The translations under genes and the position numbers were made by a program. From positions 3,165,501 to 3,229,500 of the forward strand of contig OZ005600.1 in the NCBI GenBank assembly GCA_963930655.1: a stretch of 64,000 bases of DNA, written 5' to 3'. This document shows, piece by piece, positions 1 to 13,000 of the stretch. The stretch comes from Myrica gale. Its lineage: Eukaryota; Streptophyta; Magnoliopsida; Fagales; Myricaceae. Positions within the stretch are counted from its first letter, which is position 1; each line of letters begins with the position of its first letter. The notes beneath the pieces were generated by a model. The model searched no databases, was not told where the DNA came from, and saw only the letters and a list, made by a program, of their open reading frames with translations.

Positions 1-396
1 TTGAAATCTAGACACATTTGTTGCACCCAAGTTCAAAACTCTTTTGAGCCGGTGGTGGAAGTTTCGAATCGTGTGACTAATTATGGATAATTATACACAT
101 TCATGGTCTGTCCTGTTATTAATAGCTTAAAATTTTACACATTTCCTTTACTCGTTTTTTCTTCTCTTTTTTTTTTTTTCTTTCGAAACGACGTCCGATG
201 AGATGAGTGATGCACAGATGCGCATACAAGGGCCTGTCAATTCGTACGTAATCCGCATTGTAAGCTTTTGCGGGTGCTGATCATACTATTGTTACTTCCC
301 CAAAGACCACGTGAGTACCGTAACGTTGCCAACTAAGGCCGGCCCCTTAGATCAAAACAAACAAAAGCCAGCTCAGACATTGACCACGTCAATGTT
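1..396. other. 5' flank, no gene seen
   Basis: AT-rich plant intergenic DNA with short T-runs. No long open frame or recognisable element was seen. It probably includes the distal promoter of the SPIRAL1-like gene downstream, but no convincing TATA box could be assigned. Confidence 0.4.
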
Positions 397-2744
397 TTGA
401 TACAAAACAAAAAACAAAAACAACAGAAGAGTCTATCAAAACTCTCTCGCTTTCCCTCCCGCCAGTTTTCTTTCCTTGGTTGGGTGCAGTTGCTTCTCAT
501 TCTGCTTGCTTTGCTTCAAATTTGGGTCCCGAAAAGAAAGGTACGAAAACTAATCCCCACCACTCCGTTAAGCATGAAAGCTCTGAGCCTCTGCTAGGAA
601 AAAAAAAATCTTCAAAGCTCAGAAATCAGATCCCATCCCATTTTAGCAGCGCACGTCACACTTCCTTACTGCTCTTCCACATTTTTTATTGCAGGCATGT
701 GTTTCTTCTTCTAAACTTCTGCATCTCATTTTCGTTCGAAATTTATGAATGCGTTATTCGAATGTACCTGTGTGTTCAAGAGAGAGAAGGCAGCTCTAGA
801 ACGTTCTCCCCCCCCCCCCAAAAGCCCTAGTCCCCTTTCTCCCTCAATTTTCCGGCGGAGGCTCCCCGGTCCCCCTCCTCCTCTCCCTCTCTCTCTTCTT
901 ATCTTCTCCTTGTCTGGCCCTTTTTCTTCTCCCCCTCCCTCTCCCTGTCTCCTTTTGTTCGGAATCGTGAAGGTTAGATCCCGGTGTTCCTGTGTATCAC
1001 CGGGGGACACAGCCTCGCCAGTCACCTTCTACTCCTCCTGGCGAGTTTAGCAGCTCCAGTCCGGTCTCCGTTGGGCGGCGCGTGAACGCCACGCTGTTGT
1101 GTTTTTTCCGGCCTGTTTTCGGCGGTTTTGGGGACCCCGCGGCTCGTGTTGGCTTCTGCTTCCTCTGGCAATCCCGTCGTCACACCGGTGCTGCTTTCCG
1201 GCGACGCGTGGGCCGTCACCGTTTGGGACCTCTGATCGTCTGTGGTGTTTGGATTCCGGTTTTGGCATTGTTTCTTGGTTTTTGCTGTTGGTTGTGTTGG
1301 CCTTGTGTGGCCCTTGTCTGTTTTTTTTTTGGCCTCGTGTGGTCTTGCTTGTTTCCGGCTGCATCTCCGATCCCTTGTGGATCTTTTCCGGCCCTTCGCT
1401 TGGGGCTTGCTGTATCTCCTGGCTATTCTAGGATCCGGTAGCTCTGTCTACCTTTCCGGCCACCGCTATCACTGCCTATCGTGGAGCATATATGGTTTTT
1501 CCGATCTCTCTTGCGATCCGGTCGGTTTATTTCTCCACGTAAAAAAAAGTCCCTGCGCAATGTACATAAGGTTAATGGCTTCCTACATTATTTTGACTGT
1601 CTCCGACGGGATGTGTATCGTTTTTATTTTGTAAGCAAGCGTGGTGCGTGATGTCTATCATTTGTTTCGCTTGTATTATCCCAGTAAGACATGAGGTTTT
1701 TCTTTTGTGGAATATGAAATGGGTCCGAATATGCATTATTTTGCCCTACTGCTACTTGGTTGCGTGTACTTGATTGATGATTTCGGGATTTTGACATGAA
1801 TTGATTGACCTGATTAAGCTTTTAGCCATCTCGCCGATCTTTCTTTGTGTTAGTTACACGTGCATTGAGTGGGTCTTGAACGCTTGCCATGGCCTTCTCT
1901 GTTGTTAGGGAGAAGGAATTGCTTTTTAGATTATGGTTATACAAAGGGTGAGAATGACCCAAATTATATGTTCGGATTGCATGGATGTGTAGGTTCCATG
2001 TGTTTAGAATATAGCAAAAAGAGGCTTCCTCAGCTGGATATTGGGATACGAGAATTAGGAATTGAGATAGAGGGAGAAGCTCTGTTTGCCATATTGATGT
2101 CTGTCTTACCTGGTCGCCTTCCAGCGAGCTACTGGTTGAATCTCTATTGTGTATCTGAAGGAGAAGAAGGGACGTAGGAAATTCAGAAGGTCATGGCTGA
2201 ATAAAGAGATTGTTACTATCAACTGTCAACAAATTCTGAAAGTCCTGAATTTTTTTTTGTATTCAGCACATAAAATCGGATTGTAGGCCTGAAAGCATCA
2301 GATCGTGTGAAAGGAAGATGGAAAATTGCATGCAGACGGACGTACCAGTCTATGTGATCTAGTGTAGCGACAGTTAGTTTTCTCATCCAGTCTTGGCGTC
2401 CACTTACCAATGTTGACCTTCAAAATTCTGATATTGGATTAGTTTTGTAAGCTTTGTATGAAAATGGTAAACTAATCAATATACAAACCTTGCTCTGTCT
2501 CTTAAGTTTGTATCTGTGTGTACAAACATGGGCATTGGCCATATTTGAATCAGTGAATGGAGGCAAAGGCAGTGAGTTCACCTAGTTAATGGGAGAGTAA
2601 TTTATGATGCTTTATGTGTGTAGTATGTGCAGCATTTGTGTTCACTTCTATATGCGCCAAAGCAAACTTTATTTTGAAGTCTCAATGTTTTTAACGTTGG
2701 AAATTATGTTCAGTTAGGGTATCTGACTGAAGAAAAAGGACAAA
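397..2744 (+). other. putative 5' leader and leader introns of the SPIRAL1-like gene
   Basis: This 2.3 kb upstream of the SPIRAL1-like ATG has no long conserved frame but has features of spliced leader exons. A pyrimidine-rich stretch ends in a donor-like AAG|GTACGA near 541. An acceptor-like TTGCAG lies near 695. A GC- and CT-rich block (780-970) ends in GTGAAG|GTTAGA near 972. An acceptor-like TTCAG lies near 2714, just upstream of the ATG. The GC-rich 1000-1500 stretch gives several overlapping open frames on both strands that look compositional. The leader model is inference from splice-like signals and would be settled by transcript reads. Confidence 0.35.
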
Positions 2745-3654
2745 ATGGGCCGTGGAGTCAGTGCTGGTGGTGGACAGAGTTCTTTGGGCTACCTATTTGG
2801 AAGTGGAGAGACCACCGACAATGCCCAAGCTGCTCAGAAAGAAGGGTCACCAGCAAATAATCAGCCTTCCATAAAAAATGCTCCTGCTTCACAACCAATT
2901 GCTAAGCAGATTCCAGCAGGTGTACATGGGCATCTGACTAACAATTACTTCCGGTCTGAGGGGCAGAACTGTGGCAACTTTATTACGGTATGATCCTAGT
3001 ACTCATGCGTGTCAACATGACTGCATTAGTTTGTCATTTGTCCCCATTGTTTTAGCTGGGTAGATTTAGAGAAGGTAAAAGATCAGAAATCAGAACCCTC
3101 TCTTTGCATTTGGTGTCCTATAGAAGTAAGGCCACTAAATCTAAAAGGTGTCAAAGTGCATCCAACCTGGAAATTGTCCAATAAGTGAGTTTGTATGTAT
3201 GTGCATGCGAGATGAGTTTGAAATGTAGAGAAGGTGCTGATCAAGCAGTATCTGCACTGCGTGTCTGGTTTCATGGAGTGCTCCAGCCAATTTTTGTTAC
3301 ATTTTAGAATGGATGTGTAAAAAATTGGTTTGGCAAAACAGTGATCTGTATCATAGTCCGAGGTCAAAACTTTCGTTTACATTCATTAGCAGGCTACATA
3401 CCTTATCAGGAGGCTGCAGTTTCTCCCGATGCTAAAATTCCCAATTGCTAGGCTTGGTACAAAGTGATTTAAGGGCATGAGTTATTTTCCCTTACATGTG
3501 CCTACCAGGGCTCTTCTAAGTCTCATGGTCGTAATTCTGTGATAATGTTGAAGTTTTCCAAATGTGGGTGCAGGATCGGCCATCTACCAAAGTTCAGTCC
3601 GCCCCTGGTGGTGGATCTTCCCTTGGATACCTCTTTGGTAGTGATGGGAACTGA
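2745..3654 (+). CDS. SP1L: SPIRAL1-like microtubule-associated protein (two exons)
   Basis: Exons are 2745-2987 and 3574-3654, joined by a phase-0 GT-AG intron, giving 107 aa. The product carries the family's two hallmark repeats: an N-terminal GGGQSSLGYLFG (residues about 8-19) and a C-terminal GGGSSLGYLFG (about 93-103) just before the stop. Between them is a polar Ala/Pro/Gln-rich linker and the NNYFRSEGQNCGNFIT block typical of SPR1 family members. In Arabidopsis, SPR1 and SP1L proteins bind plus ends and sides of cortical microtubules and keep cell expansion straight. Length and the terminal position of both repeats fit a complete, intact gene. No signal peptide or membrane segment is present. 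Family assignment is strong; which paralogue (SPR1 or SP1L1-5) cannot be decided from this sequence. Confidence 0.93.
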
Positions 3655-5476
3655 TGTCTTTGATCCTCAACAATGATTTGGCCATGCACCAAGCAGATAT
3701 AATTCACTACTGAAAAGTATTCACTACTGAAAAATAGTATCTCTATCTGAAAAACAAGAATTTTTACTTGTTCCCGGTACAGTGTAATGTATAATTGCCA
3801 TGATGGAATTCATGTAGTTGGAGACCTGGTCAGGGATTTCATATCGAAGGCTGGTTTCTTGTTAAGTATTTGATCTTTTTATCATTTCCCAATCATCACC
3901 AAGGCCTCCTTTGCGCCATTGCCCGCTAAAAGAATGGAGCCCCTAAACAAGCCAGGTAGCATCGTGCTAGTGGAGAAAACTAATCTGCACTTGAGGCTGT
4001 CACCCCACAATAACCAAATGCAAAAATAAACACATGATTTGCAGAGATGGAAGAGTTCGATATTAGAGTGTTTGTAGTGCGAAAGACAGCTCAATCAAGT
4101 CTATTTTGGTGCGTAAGCCTCTTTCGTTATAACAAAGTGATTGATTAATATTTTAGTCCCAAGTTCAGATACCCCAGCACTCGTTACAAGAGTGCAGGGT
4201 ATAACAAGTCTTGCCCGATTAATAAAAGCATTCTAGTGTGATTGGTACATGTAGATTTTATGTCGTGCAAGCCAAATTTGGGGGCGCTTGTCACCATTGC
4301 CCATTCTCAGATGCTGCTTAAACAGTGGGAATGACACAATTTGTATACCATGGCTTGTGTTTGCTGGAAAACCAAATACCTTGGCCTGTGCTTGAGCGCC
4401 TGTTCAACTTGAGCAGCCAGCCCTCGAAAGCGTGTCCCTGGTCGAACTTGCCATTAAATTATTCATCAACATTTTCCAATCTATACCATTTCTGGACATG
4501 AAACATAACAGCAAGCATGTTCTTGATCTGTTGAGGAATTCAGTGATTTTGTCGTCTACAACAAGAAGTTAAGGAGACACCTAATTTTGGTTGCAGCCAA
4601 TTCCTTCACCAACTACTCTGCAAGAGGCTGGAATCAAATTCAAGAGTGGAATTTTCCAGTAGCATCCTGGACATCAAACTTAGCGACGGTTTACTAGAAA
4701 TCCCACACCTTTTACTGATTCAGGAATCGACGGAAACGTCTTTTCGGAACCTAATCAGCTACGAACAGTGCCAATCATATTGCAAGCCAGCAATCACTTC
4801 TTAGAAGTAAGATCGTCGGTAATTTCCTGCACTAATTGCATGTTATAATGGGAGAGAAATGATATAACAGGTGGGCTCTTTATTATTTAATGATATTTAT
4901 TTAAAGTTCGGGCATCATAGATTTTATAATAGAATCTATTTTTTGTGTCTATTTTTTTCTAAATTGCACTGTGAAATTCGTGTAGAAAATTACAGAATAT
5001 CTTGATTATACTTTTTTATGATATTCTCTTTGACAACCTCATTAGCACAGTCAATCTAATCACTTATTATATAATATTGTTATCAATGTGGAAAATAAAT
5101 AAATATTTTCAATTTAATGTGAAAATACATTATTTCTTATATATATATTTGTCACTATGGATTAAATTAAGGTGGTGTTTGGGTATCAAAAATTTTAAGT
5201 ATAAGAGTTGGTGAAAAATTAAAAATATTTTTTAAGAATTAATGAAAAAATAAAAATAGAGAAAATTTAAATAAATATTATTTAAATTAGAGGCAAAACT
5301 TTTTCACTCGGAAAAATACTAAAAGGTTGAAAGATTTGAGAGTAAAAATACATCTCACAGCTTATAGACAGCAATCACCGTCTACAATAGAATCCAAAAA
5401 GCTCAAAAAAAATCCGTGCAGCGAACCCGTTTACGGAAAAAAAGGTAATAGCCCAGCCCCATTGAGCCTAGCTAGC
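3655..5476. other. intergenic: SPIRAL1-like 3' end and eIF3m upstream region
   Basis: No gene seen. The first few hundred bases are the likely 3' UTR. The 4850-5330 stretch is extremely A+T-rich. At 5171 begins a GGTGGTGTTTGGGTATC stretch resembling one terminus of the MITE found in the ABC-transporter intron (14499-14658), but no matching second end was found here. Confidence 0.5.
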
Positions 5477-5516
5477 TAGGGTTTCTGTCTCTGCTCCACT
5501 GAAAAAACTAGGGTTT
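5477..5516 (+). promoter_or_regulatory. two telo-box motifs in the eIF3m leader
   Basis: TAGGGTTT (reverse of AAACCCTA) occurs at 5477-5484 and again at 5509-5516, 33 to 72 bp upstream of the eIF3m start codon. Telo-boxes are frequent just upstream of plant translation-machinery genes and contribute to their coordinate expression in dividing cells. The motif is short, but two copies next to a translation-factor start codon are more than expected by chance. Confidence 0.55.
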
Positions 5517-5548
5517 TGATCTCCTTGCAGCTGCGGAGGGCTTCAATA

Positions 5549-8500
5549 ATGACGACTGTGGTTCCAACCTCCGAGGAAGATCCGGCGCTCGCCGTTGTCA
5601 GATTCACTTCCGAGCTCGCCTGGGCCGACGCCGGACCTGAGGTACCCACGTTCCTTCCGCCACCTCCTCCACCCGTGTATGCTTACATATCTACACGTAT
5701 AGGAAACTGTTCATGTATTTCTTTGTAGCTCAAAAACTGTCCGTTAGATTTGAAGGCGATTTCTAATAATGGAATAATTTATTCAGTTGATATGCGAAAT
5801 TCGGTCCCTATCTTATAACTTATTGGGATGTCAAATTTCAGTCTATCTATTCTTCAATTCCGTAATTATCCAGTTGGTTACTTAGAAAATGTGGGAAATT
5901 GGGACGTAGAATGTCAAGTTTTTATGTAGAAAAAAAAAACAGACTAGGCTCGCTATGGCTATGTGGCATTCCTGCCAATCTATTTATGTATGGTAATATT
6001 CCTGCATTGTTGGGACAATGGGACGTCGGTGAATGTACGATGACCTGTCTTTTCCGTTGGTCAGGTTGCGGAGCCACAAGTTACCAGACTTTGCTTGGAA
6101 GCCCAAGAATGCATGGTAATGAACAAGTGGCTGGAGTTGGCTTCACTGACGCTCACTTCTGCTGACCTGATATTCTCTAAGGTGTCTGAGAAAGGTGTAA
6201 ATGCTGTTATTCTCATTGAGTGTACATTTTATGCAAACGACCTACAGAACTTATTATGTGCCTGCAAAATAGTGTGTTTGGGGGGTCTATGGCCATTCAG
6301 AGTTCTGTGCTCCCATATTTCATAACACTATCATTTAGAAAAATGATTTATGTAAGAAGAGGAAAGCACAAGAAGTAGAGTATTGCCGACTATGTTGCTT
6401 GTGTTTTATGGATACTTGTGATGGCTCATTTTCCCTGGAATTTTTGTTTGTTGGTTTCCTCAGATCTTGAGTGCATCTTCACGGTTATCTGCAACCTTGT
6501 TACAAATTCTGAAAGTCCTGATGAAGAGCTTGAGATGGCAAAACTTATATCTGGGAAAATTATTCAGCAGCCTAATGATAAACCTGCGTTGCGGTTAAAG
6601 ATGTAATGTCACATTAGGATTATGATTATGGCTTGTGAGGTTATAAAAGCACTCTCTCATAGTTGTTCCTTTTTCCCTCTAGTTTGTTCAATCTGTACAA
6701 CCTACTGGAAAATCCATACAGCCAGTTCCATGTCTACATGAAGGCCCTGACTCTGGCATTCAATGGGAAAGTTAGTGAACACATTGTTCCTTCATTCAAA
6801 AAGATGGATAGCTTCCTTAAAGAGTGGAATATCGGGATGTCAGATCAGCGAGAACTCTTTCTTACCATCTCTAATGTTTTGAAAGAAAATAAAAGGTATG
6901 AGGGGAACTCTTAAACAAAATTGAAACTAGTTCTCTGCATATGCCAACATATGTTGGATCGGAGCAGTCTTCGTTTCCAAGTCTACCACGCAATCAATTA
7001 AAAGAAGTGTTCTCATTGTCTATTCATATCATCACCAATCCCTTTCCTTCGTCAATGCATTATTGTTGCTTAGAGAAGAAAAAGATTGATGCATTAAGGT
7101 TAACATATTGTGATTTCTTTCCCTTATAATTCCAGCTTGGCAAAGGACTTCTTCAAATTCCTGACAAAATACTTAGCAACATTTTCTGGTGAAGATGCAT
7201 ATACAATGAGTGAAGCCAAGGAGGAGGCTGTACGCGCAATTGTGGAGTTCGTGAAGGCACCTGACACGTTTCAGGTATCTTACAGTCTAAATGATCTCAG
7301 ACCTTTATTAGCTCCTGCGAGTTTGATTGTGCTGCTCACTGTTGTCATATACTCTACATTTGGGCTGTAACATCTATTATTAACATAGTCTTGCATGGCA
7401 TATAAGGTTCATTGTCAGTATGGGAAATATGTTTTTCTCCTGGTAGCTAAGTAATTAAGCAGAGTTCTTTGAACTGGTCAATGCTGCTTGGCCTCTTTAT
7501 TTGCTCATAGATCAGAGATGATGGAAAATTTTGTATCTTTTATGTAGTTATTGAACCCATATGATTCTTAAACCAGCCATGCTGTAATGACTTCATGGTA
7601 TGAGATGAGCACTGACCTCTCAGAGACACAAGGGTTTGCAATCGGTAGTAAATGCGATGGTTCTCTTCACATAATACTTGGCCTTAAATCTCACTATGCT
7701 TATGTTGTGGTGGCAGTACTTAACTCTATGTGGTCATTTTTGGTTAAGAACCCTTCTTAGGATGCTTTCCCAATGCTGGGACTACATTAATGTACGAACT
7801 GACGTTTTAACTTTTTCTCCAGCTTAATATGAACTCCCTACTTGTTTGTCTTGGATGGTAGAACTGTTAGAGATCCACTTGAACTTTTAGGATCCATAGA
7901 AAAAGGGTTTTTTAGAACCAATTGAAGAAATTCGGTTGCTTGTAGTCCTAGGTTTTTTTTTGCTAGATTTTTTTATTGTAATTTTCATGTTCGTGAATGG
8001 AGAGGTGGTGCCAGATCATTTATTTTTTCGTCTTATTTATCATGTTCCTGGGTGAATAGATCTTGGTTTTGCAGTACCCCTTACTTCTCGGAGATTCTCA
8101 CCAAATTCTGTGCTTGGTTTACTCTGCTGTGTGTATGATTTGTGGCATCACTGTAGTTCTTTTGCCTTCTGTAAATGAATCAACGTATGCATGTTTTCAT
8201 ATTCTTCATTTCCTTTTTCCTTGAATTCTGTCTGATTTAGGGTGCTCATGAAATTGACCATTTATTGCTACCTTGCAGTGTGACTTGCTAGATATGCCTG
8301 CTGTAGGGCAGTTGGAGAAGGATGCTAAATACGCGTTGGTTTATCAGCTTCTCAAAATCTTTCTGACTCAGAGGCTAGATGCTTACTTGGAGTTCCACGC
8401 TGCTAATTCTACTTTGCTTAAAAGCTGCGGTATAATTTCAGCTTTCTCTAATTAGATTAGCTAAGATTTAACTTAACCTAACTCAAAAATTTCTGGGAAA

Positions 8501-9412
8501 ATGCTCCTTGCAATGGTCTAGGTCTTGTCCATGAAGATTGTATCTCGAAGATGCGGTTGATGTCACTAGTGGATCTTGCCTCTGACGAATCTGGCCAGAT
8601 TCCCTATGCTCTTATCAGAGATACACTTAGAGTAAATTTCTACCACCGCTGTTCTTTCTGGCTTTGCTTTTGCATCTGGGTTAACTACATTGGTTTGTGT
8701 TGCAGATCAATGATAATGAGGTGGAATTGTGGGTGGTTAAGGCAATCACTTTTAAATTAATTGATTGTAAAATGGATCAGATGAATCAAGTAGTGATTGT
8801 GAGGTATGCTCTTAGATCTCTGTCTTTTTCTCATTTGGCTTTGATTATGGCAAGATCAGACTTGAGTTATTAGCAGTTGATCATGATTCAAAGTCAGCTA
8901 ATAACCCCTGTCAATTTCCTGTTTTCGTACTGAGTGTTGTTGATGTGCAGCCGATGTACTGAGCGTGTGTTTGGGCAACATCAGTGGGAAACGCTTCGAA
9001 CAAAGCTTTCAGCTTGGCGGGTAAAGAACTTCCCCCGTTTTCCTTGAAATAAATATACTCCCGTTATTATTTTATTGTCCAAGGAAAGAAGATTGTAGTA
9101 TGTAATTATATGGTAAATGTCAATTTGATGGATGAATAAAGAAAACTAATGTTGGTCTTAGAAAAATATTGCAATTTGTCATTAAGTGGAAACATTTCTA
9201 AAGGTGTTGGGTTTGCTCAGTTCCGTCCTGATATGGACTTAATTGTTGGCGGGAGAATGGTTGGATGAAAAATCATTTTTGTTTGCATAACACACTTCAC
9301 TTCCTGACTTGTTTTCTATTTCCAGGGAAATATCTCAAATGTTATCAGCACCATTCAAGCTAACAGGATCACTGAAGATGGACAGGCAATCCAAGGCTTG
9401 ACGATCCGTTGA
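5549..9412 (+). CDS. EIF3M: eukaryotic translation initiation factor 3 subunit M (ten exons)
   Basis: Ten exons with consistent phases: 5549-5641, 6065-6194, 6464-6602, 6683-6895, 7136-7274, 8279-8429, 8522-8631, 8706-8803, 8951-9020 and 9326-9412. Together they give 1230 nt and 409 aa, the usual length for plant eIF3m. All introns are GT-AG. The protein has the alpha-helical N-terminal repeat region followed by a C-terminal PCI domain (about residues 230-380, including DLASDESGQIPYALIRDTL and the INDNEVELWVVKAI winged-helix part) and a short tail ending in GLTIR. eIF3m is a core octamer subunit of eIF3, which recruits mRNA to the 40S subunit in the cytosol. No frameshift or stop was found. 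The gene converges on the ABC transporter. Confidence 0.95.
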
Positions 9413-10074
9413 TAGTTTTTTTTTTCTCGCTTTTCAATTTCTATTTAGCATAAAGATCTTTATCAGGAGATAGCAGGCAGGACTGATGTGATGCTGAATT
9501 ATGGGATTCCTATCCCGCATGTCGATTTTGGAACTTTAAACCTTAATCTACCGAGAATTTTGATGAGTCTTTTTTATTCCCTTTTTTTTTCAGCTACCTA
9601 TGTCAAGTGGTATATTTGGTTGATATATTCTCGTAGTTGTCTGCTGCATTTGGGAATGTTGGAGTTTTGCTCCTTCCACCACGGGGTGACAGCCGACATG
9701 GGAGGAGGGGCCTTGAGATTGCTGCTAGTTTGCTACTTTTATTTATTTCACCTGCTTACCAGTAATCCAAAATTATTTATAGAAAAAAGAATCTTGTATC
9801 AAGCACGCTTCTTGGGTTGCTCAGAATAAAAAAAAAAAGCACTTCTTGGGTAATCTGGAAATTTATTTAATCCCATAACATCTGATGATTGATAAGCAAC
9901 AAGAAAAGTATACATCTTGTAATGATCAAGTACGCGGATAATTGAGAGCAGAAACTTCATCTACGAGATCTAAACATGAATCATGCGGGAGATGCCAGCT
10001 GGGACTTTTCAACCAACTGACCTCCCTAATCATTTTGATTCACTCTAATTGTCTCGAGTTTTATCAATTTTGTT
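9413..10074. other. convergent intergenic region
   Basis: The 3' ends of the eIF3m gene (+) and the ABC transporter (-) face each other here. The stretch is T/A-rich with poly-A tracts near 9828-9838 and should contain both 3' UTRs. No other feature was seen. Confidence 0.5.
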
Positions 10075-13000
10075 TTAGCCTACACTGCAGTCCCTTGGGG
10101 CTTGTAATTGCCTCCTCACTAAAGCACTGTATATCCCATCCTGACTGAGTAGCTCGTCGTGGGTGCCGCTTTCAGCTATCTGACCATCTGAAATAACAGC
10201 CACACTGTCCGCACTTTGGACAGTTGAAAGCCTGTGCGCTATGACGAGAACAGTCCTGCCTCTCATCAGAGAATCCATGGCATCCTAATATATAACAAGA
10301 GAACGGGTTACTTTATATGTTTGATTAATGAATGGCTTCTTCTGAGTATATGTGGACCAAAAACTCAGACAGATATGGACATTTGAGGTAGAAACAAAGC
10401 TGTTACTTTTCATCCGTGAGCAATAAATATCTGCCAGCCTCACCTGAACAAGGTATTCACTCTCAGCATCTAGAGCACTAGTGGCTTCATCTAGTAGCAA
10501 AACTCTTGGGTTCATTAATAGTGCTCTCGCAATTGCTACTCTTTGTTTCTGGCCTCCTGACAGTCTCAGTCCACGTTCTCCTACAACAGTTTGATACTTT
10601 TCTGGAAAGTTTTCTATGAATTCATGGGCGTTAGCCATTTTCTGGAAAATATACTACTTTATCAGTATACCTAAAATTGTGGAGATAAAATGTGAAGATG
10701 CTCATTTGTTCAGGGAAAGAAAAAGAACAGATTAAACTCACCGCTACAGTTTCTATCTCACTACAGCTAGCTCGTCCGTTGAACCCGTAGGCAATGTTTT
10801 CTTCCACAGAACAATTGAAAAGAACGGGCTCCTGGCTTACTATGCTGATCTGTAATTTCAGGAAATTGAGAAAATAAAGGTGTCAAAGAAAACTCAGTTC
10901 TACTGTTACCAAGCTATTGTTAGAGTCCACATAATTAAAGGGATATATTAACATTACAACACAGTTTTTCTAGGTAATAAAGGAGCAAAGACTGCTAAAT
11001 CCTACTAAAGTTGAATGCACGATCAGAAACAGATCTAGAAACTAAAATTACCTTTCTATGAAGGTATTCATGTGATATTTCCACTAGGGAAACCCCCCAT
11101 TCAGCAAAATCTTTCCCTTGAGAGGATCATAGAACCTCTCAATTAAGTTGGCTATTGTCGTCTGCAATAGACAAATAAATGGTTTTATCATTCAACAAAT
11201 GTCAAATTTGCTTCCTCATTTGACAGAAAGACAAACATAATAGAAGAGAAAAATAAAATTAAAAATTAAAAGATGAAGATAATACTATTACCTTACCACC
11301 ACCACTTGGACCAACAAGAGCAACTTTTGAACCAGGCCTCAGTTTTAATGTTATACCCTGGCATTTGAACCAGGGGTTATAGACAGAGTTACAAGGTTAG
11401 CATTCTCAGAAGTCCTGCATGCTCAGTAATTCCAACGTCAACACAAGACGGAAATCCTTAAAACACTTGTACTACGCTATGCATATCCTTAGACTGGCTT
11501 AAAATGTTTATTTTGCACAGTTTCAATAACTCTATACGAGGTAGGACTCTGGGCAACAAAGCAGAGCCAAATTGAATCTTAGAACTAATGTTCATTTCAG
11601 TTATAATTTGTTAATCTTCTTTCATTTGATTCTTTCCTAATCCTAAAGCCTGAGAGGACCACATCAGTAGAGTGAATTCCACAAACTGATGCCACCATCT
11701 TACAGATAAGAAAACAATCAACAGTATTTAAACTCACAATATTCAAGTTTCGCAGAGAAAAAAAAAGTTGAAGTACAAAAACATAATTTGGTTACAAAAA
11801 ACTAATACCTTGAGTACCATATGACTTGGGCGGGAAGGGTAAGCAAACCAGACATCATCTAATTCCACATCTCCATCTGGATTTCTGTCATCAATACCCA
11901 GTATTACTGAGAAGGATATAGTTTTACTTTCAATAAGACAATGAAAACAGGAGGTGGTGTAATTTTACTGACCCTATAGGGCACTTATCTCCTGGTTTTG
12001 GCATGGTTGATACACGATCCAGGAGCTGAAAAACTCTCCGGCTTGCTCCTGCAGCTTTCATTGTGGTCGTGTATAATCCTGATAATGAGGATACCGAGGA
12101 CCCAACTGCAGGTGGAGAAGTTTTAGCAGTTTCATAAATATATGAAAGCTAAAGCTTTCATAGAGGAAATGGAAGAAAAAGACAGAGAAGACGCAGTGAG
12201 AAGCAACCAAACAAATATATAGACAATAAGCTAGCAGTAACTTAGAAGATTGGTTTAACATAAACCCTTTATAATCAGACAAAGGTATGAACACAATTTC
12301 AAAGCAGAGCTAACCGGAGCCGTAACTATCAACAATAATCAATCTAGAATAGTCTATTAAAAGCTTGCATTTCAAAACCATTCTTCAGTAATCCTGAAAA
12401 TTGAGCCATCATATTCTGAGCACTTAAAATATGCTTTTCAATAGATGATCTATCTTCTGTTCATGTTCTGTTGAAAGTTTTGCAATTTTTTTTCTCCTTA
12501 ATGGTTTTATCTACTTCAGTCGAACAAGATTTCCTGGTTGAAGTACAATTTTGAAGGATAAAGACAATGAGCGGAAGCACCTGTCAGGCTGTAAAGAATG
12601 AAGGATGTAAGAGAGCCAGGGGTCATGGCGCCTGTTATTGTCAAGTAAGCTCCATAAATCACCACTATGATGACAGAAAATGTTGATGCTGCATTTAGTC
12701 CTCCAAAAAATAGACCAACTACTCTCTGTGGAAGAAAAAACAAACCTTAAAGGCTCAGAAACCTTCCAAATATATGTGCTGACAGCTTCCAAATGTGTGT
12801 GAGTGAGAGAGAGAGAGAGAGAGAAGACATATTGGTTAAGAGACTTACAGCTTGTCTGAGACCAAGCTTCAACGTTTCATCAACTTTTTCTGAGTAATTT
12901 GAAATTGCATAAGCTTCTTGAGCAAATGATCTGACCGTTCGAATGGCCCCAAAAGATTCCTAAAAAAGTCAATATTGCTCAGGAAAAAGAATCACTTTTT

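Noticed and set aside
726-1441. Overlapping open frames on both strands in the GC-rich stretch before the SPIRAL1-like gene
   Set aside because: They overlap each other, are Pro/Ser/Arg-rich by composition, match no family and fit a leader or leader intron better.
12511-12792. Second open frame overlapping ABC transporter exon 9
   Set aside because: It is the alternative frame of exon 9 reading through intron sequence. The spliced frame carries the conserved transporter residues.
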